NCBI GenBank assembly: GCA_905236895.1
Contig: CAJOQI010000026.1
Location: 1 to 7,513, forward strand
Source: an uncultured Peptostreptococcaceae bacterium
GTDB taxonomy: Bacteria; Bacillota; Clostridia; Peptostreptococcales; Anaerovoracaceae
Length of the DNA: 7,513 nucleotides
Direction of reading: 5' to 3'
A program made the position numbers and the translations under genes. The notes under the pieces are model-generated. The model made no database searches. It was not told the DNA's origin and saw only the letters and a list, made by a program, of their open reading frames with translations. Shown here piece by piece: positions 1 to 3,838 of the stretch; position 1 is the first letter of the stretch, and the number at the start of each line of letters is the position of its first letter.

Positions 1-73
1 AACTATGTCAAAAAAGAATATTGTAAAGATTGAAGGTTCGGGAAGAGGAACCAGATATAGAATTAATGACTAA
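1..73 (+). CDS. C-terminal tail of a winged-helix protein (AlbA/Schlafen-type or Fic-type), 5' truncated by window edge
   Basis: Only the last 23 codons are in the window, read in frame from base 2 to the TAA at 71-73. The visible end is NIVKIEGSGRGTRYRIND. A basic 'G-x-GRGT-x-Y' strand right before the stop is typical of the C-terminal winged helix of AlbA_2/Schlafen-type putative ATP-binding transcriptional regulators, and also of some Fic proteins. Which of these it is cannot be decided from so little sequence. It abuts the Doc toxin remnant almost directly, so this may be a genuine gene end or a fragment in the same decaying region. Confidence 0.45.
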   Translation, partial: TMSKKNIVKIEGSGRGTRYRIND

Positions 74-78
74 TAACA

Positions 79-298
79 CATAAGTATAGGTTATGTTATG
101 GTCTCATAAAGAATCATCCTTTTCTCGATGGGAATAAGAGAATAGGCACACACGTCATGCTGGTTTTGTTGGCAATAAACGATGTTTATTTGGATTATGA
201 GGATGATGAATTAGTTGAGATAATCATGGGCGTAGCAGCTGAAAAAATTATCCGATGAGGATCTAACTAATTGGGTAAACAATCATGTGGTGAGATAA
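79..298 (+). pseudogene. doc: Remnant of a Doc (death-on-curing, Fic-fold) toxin gene
   Basis: Read from about 79, the frame gives YRLCYGLIKN, then the Fic active-site motif HPFLDGNKRIGTH at 115-153, then a helix beginning VMLVLLAIN and an acidic stretch up to a TGA at 256-258. One base over, from 251 to the TAA at 296-298, the reading continues as SDEDLTNWVNNHV, which is how Doc proteins normally end. A one-base insertion near the A-run at 242-247 therefore explains the broken C-terminus. The N-terminal half (about 60 residues of a roughly 125-residue protein) is missing: a stop at 67-69 closes the frame, and the sequence before it encodes the tail of another gene. Doc toxins modify EF-Tu through this motif and are paired with a Phd antitoxin, which is not seen here. 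The motif residues H, D, N, K and R are intact, which suggests recent decay. I infer it is non-functional. Confidence 0.8.
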
Positions 299-302
299 AA
301 CC

Positions 303-324
303 ATAGATGAGAAATAGATGAGAA
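303..324. repeat. Perfect 11-bp tandem direct repeat (two copies)
   Basis: ATAGATGAGAA occurs at 303-313 and again immediately at 314-324, about one helical turn apart. It lies between the Doc remnant and the ribosome site of the next gene. It could be replication slippage in a decaying region or a tandem protein-binding site; nothing here decides between these. Confidence 0.7.
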
Positions 325-342
325 AATGAAGGACAGGTAGTA

Positions 343-789
343 GTGGAAAATCAAAATATCAAAGAAATAGTAAAAGAAGAAATAGAGGAAGCGGTCCAAA
401 CAGGTGCCACCAAGATTAATATCCCTATTTACAACAAGTTCAAAGGGAAGACTCTGGAAGGCCATAAGACCTGGAAACTTTCGGAAGAAGAGAACAAAAA
501 GATCAAAACCATAGCCTGGATTTGGATTGCCGGGTGGATAATCGGGCTTGTTCTCTTTGCTTATTTCAAAGCCCGGGGCATTGGCTGGGTGCTGCTCTTT
601 GCCTGCATCTTTGCTCCCGCCATAGCCCTTTGGATAACCATGATGCGTATGGCCTTTAGAAAGAACAAAGAAGACCCAATGGAAATCAAATATTATGACG
701 TGGACTATGAGCAAAACTATATAACCGGAGAAGGCTACGACAATACGGAAGAAATCACCAAAGAAGAGTTCTTTGGCAGAGATAATTAA
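343..789 (+). CDS. Small two-TM membrane protein of unknown function
   Basis: I do not recognise this 148-residue protein. It starts at a GTG, the only start allowed between the in-frame TGA at 319-321 and the conserved-looking body. A GAAGGA ribosome site at 328-333 lies about nine bases upstream. Residues 1-55 are hydrophilic and charged, beginning with an acidic helix (KEIVKEEIEEAV) and a short basic stretch (NKFKGKTLEGHKTWK). Two hydrophobic segments follow at about 57-75 and 80-102, separated by a KARG turn. The end is an acidic, Tyr-rich tail (DPMEIKYYDVDYEQNY). Both ends are probably cytoplasmic, with a hairpin in the membrane; this is inferred from the flanking positive charges. The glutathione peroxidase gene begins 26 bases after its stop with no terminator between, so the two are probably co-transcribed. 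No clear promoter is visible upstream. Confidence 0.8.
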   Translation: MENQNIKEIVKEEIEEAVQTGATKINIPIYNKFKGKTLEGHKTWKLSEEENKKIKTIAWIWIAGWIIGLVLFAYFKARGIGWVLLFACIFAPAIALWITMMRMAFRKNKEDPMEIKYYDVDYEQNYITGEGYDNTEEITKEEFFGRDN

Positions 790-815
790 GAGATAAAAAA
801 GGTAAGGAGAATAAA

Positions 816-1367
816 ATGAAAACGGTATATGATTTTACGGTAAAAGACAGGAAGGGAAAGGAAGTTAGCTTGTCCGAATATGAGGGCAAGGTGCTTTTGA
901 TTGTAAATACAGCAACAGGCTGTGGATTCACACCGCACTACGAACCCCTGGAAGCCATGTATAAAGAGTATAGGGAAGAGGGGTTTGAGATTCTGGATTT
1001 TCCCTGCAACCAGTTTGCTAACCAGGCACCGGGAACGGAGGATGAGATTCACGAATTCTGCACGCTGAAGTTCGGAACGGAATTTCCTCAGTTTGCCAAG
1101 ATCGATGTAAACGGCGATAGTGCGGATCCTTTGTTTGAATATTTGGCCTTGGAAAAGCCTTTCCAGGGATTTGGCAAGGGCGTGAAGAACGCGGCCCTGA
1201 ACAAATTCGCAGAAATGAACAACAAAGCTTTCGGCGACAAGGCATATATCAAATGGAATTTCACCAAATTCCTGATCAATCGCCAGGGAGAAGTTGTTGC
1301 CAGGTTCGAGCCCACCGTGGATATGGACGAGGTGAAAAAGGCCGTAGCCACAGAGCTTGGGAAATAG
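816..1367 (+). CDS. Glutathione peroxidase-family thiol peroxidase (2-Cys, probably thioredoxin-dependent)
   Basis: A 183-residue protein of normal length for the non-selenium bacterial family. The peroxidatic motif is NTATGCGFTP with Cys36. The second signature, LDFPCNQFANQAPGT, gives Cys64 and catalytic Gln70, and KWNFTKFL supplies Trp147 and Asn148, so the Cys-Gln-Trp-Asn tetrad is complete. Cys82 in EFCTLKFGTEFP sits where plant and fungal family members carry the resolving Cys, which in those enzymes forms a disulfide reduced by thioredoxin. The expected role is cytoplasmic reduction of H2O2 and organic or lipid hydroperoxides. There is no selenocysteine codon at the active site. The start is fixed by AAGGAG at 804-809, six bases before the ATG. 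It follows the small membrane protein by 26 bases. No convincing terminator is seen after it. Confidence 0.95.
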   Translation: MKTVYDFTVKDRKGKEVSLSEYEGKVLLIVNTATGCGFTPHYEPLEAMYKEYREEGFEILDFPCNQFANQAPGTEDEIHEFCTLKFGTEFPQFAKIDVNGDSADPLFEYLALEKPFQGFGKGVKNAALNKFAEMNNKAFGDKAYIKWNFTKFLINRQGEVVARFEPTVDMDEVKKAVATELGK

Positions 1368-1383
1368 TTGAATATCAAAACCA

Positions 1384-1411
1384 TTGCAAAAAGACTAAAA
1401 AGTGTTAAAAT
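1384..1411 (+). promoter_or_regulatory. Sigma-A-type promoter for crotonase
   Basis: TTGCAA at 1384-1389 and TAAAAT at 1406-1411 are separated by 16 bases, matching TTGACA/TATAAT at four and five of six positions. Transcription would begin near 1418, giving a leader of about 90 bases that includes the hairpin at 1427-1475. This makes crotonase an independent unit rather than an extension of the peroxidase operon. Confidence 0.6.
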
Positions 1412-1426
1412 ATTATCAGAGAAAAA

Positions 1427-1475
1427 GTCCGCAGCCTATGGTATGGATAAATAAATCTACCGGGGGGAAGCGGAC
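1427..1475 (+). promoter_or_regulatory. Structured 5' leader hairpin upstream of crotonase
   Basis: GTCCGC at 1427-1432 pairs perfectly with GCGGAC at 1470-1475. Inside, GGTA (1440-1443) pairs with TACC (1458-1461) and GAT (1446-1448) with ATC (1455-1457), leaving an AAATAA loop. CC at 1435-1436 can also pair with part of the G-run at 1462-1467. A weak T-rich stretch (ATTTTATT) follows. It starts about ten bases after the predicted transcription start. It could be a 5' stabilising hairpin, an attenuator or a small ligand-binding leader, or it could terminate upstream transcription. It matches no riboswitch class that I recognise. Confidence 0.45.
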
Positions 1476-1495
1476 ATTTTATTAAAAAAGAAAAG

Positions 1496-1501
1496 AAAGG
1501 A
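1496..1501 (+). promoter_or_regulatory. Ribosome binding site that decides the crotonase start
   Basis: AAAGGA lies seven bases before the ATG at 1509 but only one base before the ATG at 1503. The spacing favours 1509, so translation probably starts MYNTLKY rather than MAMYNTLKY. Confidence 0.6.
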
Positions 1502-1508
1502 AATGGCT

Positions 1509-2285
1509 ATGTATAACACACTAAAGTATGAAGTTAAAGATGGTCTTGCATTTGTAACAGTTAATAGACCTGAATCCCTTAACGCTCTTAATACAGAGGT
1601 TCTTCAAGAACTGTATGCCTGCTTCGATGCAATTGACAAGGACGATGAGGTTAAAGCAGTTGTTGTAACCGGCGAGGGCCGTTCCTTTGTTGCCGGCGCT
1701 GACATCTCCGAAATGGTTAACCTTGATCAGAAGGCCGGAGAAGAGATGATGGCTCAGGGTCACAAGACCATGACCAAGATAGAGACCACCTCCAAGGCAG
1801 TTATCGCTGCTGTTAACGGATTTGCTCTTGGCGGCGGATGTGAGCTTGCTATGGCTTGCGACATCAGAATCGCTTCCGAAAAGGCTATCTTCGGTCAGCC
1901 TGAAGTAGGTCTGGGAATCATCCCCGGATTCGGCGGAACAGTAAGAATGCCCAAGCTGGTAGGAAAGGGCATGGCCAAGTATGTTATCATGACCAACGAC
2001 AAGCTGAAAGCTGACGAAGCTCTCAGAATCGGTCTGGTAGAGAAGGTAGTTGCTCCTGAAGAACTTATGGCTGAAGCTGAAAGAATCGCTCGCATGACTA
2101 TGGCTCAGGGTCCCTTCGCAATCGCTCAGGCTAAGAAGGCTATCGATGGCGAATTCGACATCAAGCTTGAAGATGCATCCGCAATGGAAGTTAAGCTCAT
2201 CGGCGAGTGCTTCGCTACAGAGGATCAAAAGGAAGGCATGAGAGCATTCCTGGAGAAGAGACCTGCAGAATTCAAGAATAAATAA
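1509..2285 (+). CDS. crt: Crotonase / short-chain enoyl-CoA hydratase (3-hydroxybutyryl-CoA dehydratase)
   Basis: A 258-residue crotonase-fold enzyme of the usual length. The oxyanion-hole segments are FVAGADISEM and NGFALGGGCELAMACD. Counting from the ATG at 1509, the two catalytic glutamates are Glu112 (GGGCE) and Glu132 (GQPEVGLGIIPGFGGT). They are 20 residues apart, as in rat enoyl-CoA hydratase (Glu144/Glu164), so this is a true hydratase and not a one-Glu relative. In fermentation it interconverts 3-hydroxybutyryl-CoA and crotonyl-CoA; the chain length is inferred. An ATG at 1503 would add two residues but is too close to the ribosome site. Its codons are strongly biased (GCT, CTT, AAG), a sign of high expression. 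It has its own promoter, leader and terminator, whereas clostridial crt is often in an operon with bcd, etfBA, thl and hbd. Confidence 0.95.
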   Translation: MYNTLKYEVKDGLAFVTVNRPESLNALNTEVLQELYACFDAIDKDDEVKAVVVTGEGRSFVAGADISEMVNLDQKAGEEMMAQGHKTMTKIETTSKAVIAAVNGFALGGGCELAMACDIRIASEKAIFGQPEVGLGIIPGFGGTVRMPKLVGKGMAKYVIMTNDKLKADEALRIGLVEKVVAPEELMAEAERIARMTMAQGPFAIAQAKKAIDGEFDIKLEDASAMEVKLIGECFATEDQKEGMRAFLEKRPAEFKNK

Positions 2286-2312
2286 GCTGATAACTCCAAG
2301 AAAAACTATAAC

Positions 2313-3668
2313 TTAAAACTTATTCAATTCCTGTACCACTTCAACTCTTGAAGTGGTACTTGTTTTTTTTAGGAGATTGGAAATATGAAACCTTACGGTG
2401 TTCTTGGAGATGAAGCATCTTTCCGCTATTTCTGAGTCGGAAAGACCCTCCGCAAGACACTTAAGAACCTCCATTTCCCGAGAGGTAAGGCCGTATTTCT
2501 CTGAGTAAAGAGCAAAGCGCTTTGCATCGCTCATGGGCTCCGGCACCATTCTCTTACTTGCCATTATCACGAACAAAGCGAGAAGGGGAAGGAATAAAGC
2601 CGCAGAGAAAATAAGCTGTGCAATATTGGAAATGGATACGTTTAGGAAAAGAACTGCAATTATGGTTTCCGTTAAGCGAGACACGAATAGCCCCACAGGT
2701 GCCAGATAAAGGTATTCCAGACGCTCATAACCAATATTGGTAAAAGAAATCACATAGTAAATGCTTATGAACCCCCTAAAGATATAGCTGATGCTTAATG
2801 CCACAGTTCCGGTTATGCCTCCTCCTACCAAGGTAAGCATGATCAAAGGATAGGTGAGGCTTGCAATAACAAGCACCTCACAGATAAACCTATTTTTATC
2901 CATTATAAAGCCTGCCAGAATAAGGCCAACGGCATAGAAAGCTCTGATGAGATTCCAGTTAACGGACTCCGCAACGGGAAGGGAGTAAAAAAGGCCGGAG
3001 CCGATTATGAATATGGTCATGGCGATTATAATAATCGGAATAAGATAGTTAAGCTGCAACTCCTTTATATCAGATTTTTGGATAATTCTAGTGAGGGGGC
3101 TGTCTCCTGAGGGGGCGATGAGATCCTGACCCCAATATACCAAAAAGATGGTTATACTTGCCAGGATAAGGTAGAGAGCTGTAACCTCCTTTGATACAAG
3201 CAAGGTCCCGCCATGAACCAAGGAGAATAAATATGTTCCTAAGCTGGCAATGGCATAGGCCAGCCCAAAGCAAATACCGGATTTTCCCGGGGGAATGAAC
3301 CTGCTAAGGAGGGTAAGATAGAAGCCAAAATATATGCCTATGTGAAGGTTAAATACATAACCTGTTATTTCTATAACCAAACCGCTGTTTGCTAGCTGTG
3401 ATAGGGTCATGAATAGGGAACCTGTCACTAAGAGCAGGATGAAAAGTTTTCGATTTCCGAAGAGTTTAGGTAGCTTCACAAGGCCAAGAGAAAATATAAG
3501 TATGCCTAAAGCCTGGAAGAAATAATTAAAGACAGAGGAAACCATATCTACCTGCTTTTCCGTGTAAAAGTCCATAAGTCTAAAGCTTTGGGACATATAG
3601 GCGGAGCCGGTAAAGAGAAAACAAAGAGCTATTATAGATGTGTAAATTAAATACTTTTTTCTATTCAT
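2313..3668 (-). CDS. Membrane-bound LuxR-family regulator: 12-TM MFS-like sensor fused to a C-terminal HTH
   Basis: This 451-residue protein has about twelve hydrophobic segments: residues 6-25, 43-66, 74-92, 98-121, 131-152, 161-180, 208-229, 239-256, 263-281, 285-308, 320-341 and 348-371. A long cytoplasmic loop after the sixth and a GFIMDKNR turn between the eighth and ninth resemble the major facilitator fold. Residues 391-451 form a LuxR/GerE helix-turn-helix: LTSREMEVLKCLAEGLSDSE, with a recognition helix around SKNTVRFHISNLLKK. No receiver domain is present. Proteins of this architecture are known from gut anaerobes such as Eggerthella and related groups, where they sit next to the genes they control. 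The ligand is unknown; direct sensing by the transporter-like part is inferred. Start: the ATG at 3666-3668 has only a weak GTGGG-like ribosome site. It is divergent from the surface protein gene. The end of its coding region doubles as the crotonase terminator. Confidence 0.93.
   Translation of the reverse strand: MNRKKYLIYTSIIALCFLFTGSAYMSQSFRLMDFYTEKQVDMVSSVFNYFFQALGILIFSLGLVKLPKLFGNRKLFILLLVTGSLFMTLSQLANSGLVIEITGYVFNLHIGIYFGFYLTLLSRFIPPGKSGICFGLAYAIASLGTYLFSLVHGGTLLVSKEVTALYLILASITIFLVYWGQDLIAPSGDSPLTRIIQKSDIKELQLNYLIPIIIIAMTIFIIGSGLFYSLPVAESVNWNLIRAFYAVGLILAGFIMDKNRFICEVLVIASLTYPLIMLTLVGGGITGTVALSISYIFRGFISIYYVISFTNIGYERLEYLYLAPVGLFVSRLTETIIAVLFLNVSISNIAQLIFSAALFLPLLALFVIMASKRMVPEPMSDAKRFALYSEKYGLTSREMEVLKCLAEGLSDSEIAERCFISKNTVRFHISNLLKKTSTTSRVEVVQELNKF
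2333..2370 (+). terminator. Strong rho-independent terminator for crotonase, inside the convergent luxR-type gene
   Basis: A perfect 12-bp stem (2333-2344 with 2348-2359) has a three-base CTC loop and is followed by TTGTTTTTTTT at 2360-2370. It lies 47 bases past the crotonase stop and within the last codons of the opposite-strand regulator. On the minus strand the hairpin is preceded by the A-run and followed by mixed sequence, so termination should act only on plus-strand transcripts. Confidence 0.9.
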
Positions 3669-3694
3669 ATCATAGACCCACTAAATATAACCAA

Positions 3695-3723
3695 ATTGTA
3701 TATAAATAGAAAGGGGCAATCAA
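3695..3723 (-). promoter_or_regulatory. Promoter of the membrane LuxR regulator
   Basis: On the minus strand, TTGATT (3718-3723) and TACAAT (3695-3700) are separated by exactly 17 bases, matching the consensus at four and five of six positions. Transcription would start near 3688, leaving a leader of only about 20 bases before the ATG at 3668. Confidence 0.6.
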
Positions 3724-3790
3724 TAGTTAAACGCCTTAAAATAGTAAACCTATCACTTTTCAAACACCACTTTCCTCATGTGATAACTAT
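3723..3790. promoter_or_regulatory. Candidate operator region: nested inverted repeats between divergent promoters
   Basis: ATAGTTA at 3723-3729 is inverted exactly as TAACTAT at 3784-3790; TATCAC at 3751-3756 is inverted as GTGATA at 3780-3785. A related ATAGTAA lies at 3741-3747, and a near-direct repeat CACTTTTC/CACTTTCC at 3754-3761 and 3768-3775. The outer arms touch the regulator's -35 box on one side and the surface gene's -10 box on the other. That placement suits a shared regulator site, probably the divergent LuxR protein; this is inference, and AT-rich DNA produces some such matches by chance. Confidence 0.4.
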
Positions 3791-3793
3791 AAT
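3788..3793 (+). promoter_or_regulatory. -10 box of the surface protein promoter, no matching -35
   Basis: A perfect TATAAT lies about 45 bases before the start codon. Nothing like TTGACA lies 16-18 bases upstream, where the sequence is ACACCAC. Strong -10 boxes without a -35 are often activator-dependent, which fits the neighbouring LuxR protein. Confidence 0.6.
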
Positions 3794-3823
3794 AAGGGTA
3801 GAAATAAATATGTAGTTATGGGG

Positions 3824-3830
3824 AAGGAGG
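3824..3830 (+). promoter_or_regulatory. Ribosome binding site that fixes the surface protein start
   Basis: AAGGAGG lies eight bases before the ATG at 3839. An in-frame ATG at 3818 sits upstream of this site and would put seven hydrophilic residues (MGKEDNP) ahead of the signal peptide, so it is not the real start. Confidence 0.9.
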
Positions 3831-3838
3831 ATAACCCG

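Noticed and set aside
259..300. Promoter for the membrane protein gene (TTGGGT, 17 bases, GATAAA)
   Set aside because: It matches only three and four of six positions and overlaps the doc remnant, which is too weak to list.
283..714. 143-codon minus-strand frame
   Set aside because: It is antisense to the two-TM protein, Phe/Tyr-rich from reading AT-rich codons backwards, and lacks a ribosome site.
1427..1475. Simple terminator of the peroxidase operon
   Set aside because: The loop is long and structured, and the following ATTTTATT is a poor T-run. It also lies downstream of a good promoter, so a leader element is more likely, although termination is not excluded.
1521..2228. 235-codon open frame on the minus strand
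   Set aside because: It is antisense to crotonase; the product is Ser-rich and low complexity with no ribosome site, a shadow of biased codons.
3818..3838. Upstream ATG extending the surface protein by seven residues
   Set aside because: The AAGGAGG ribosome site lies downstream of this ATG, and the extension would precede a well-formed signal peptide.
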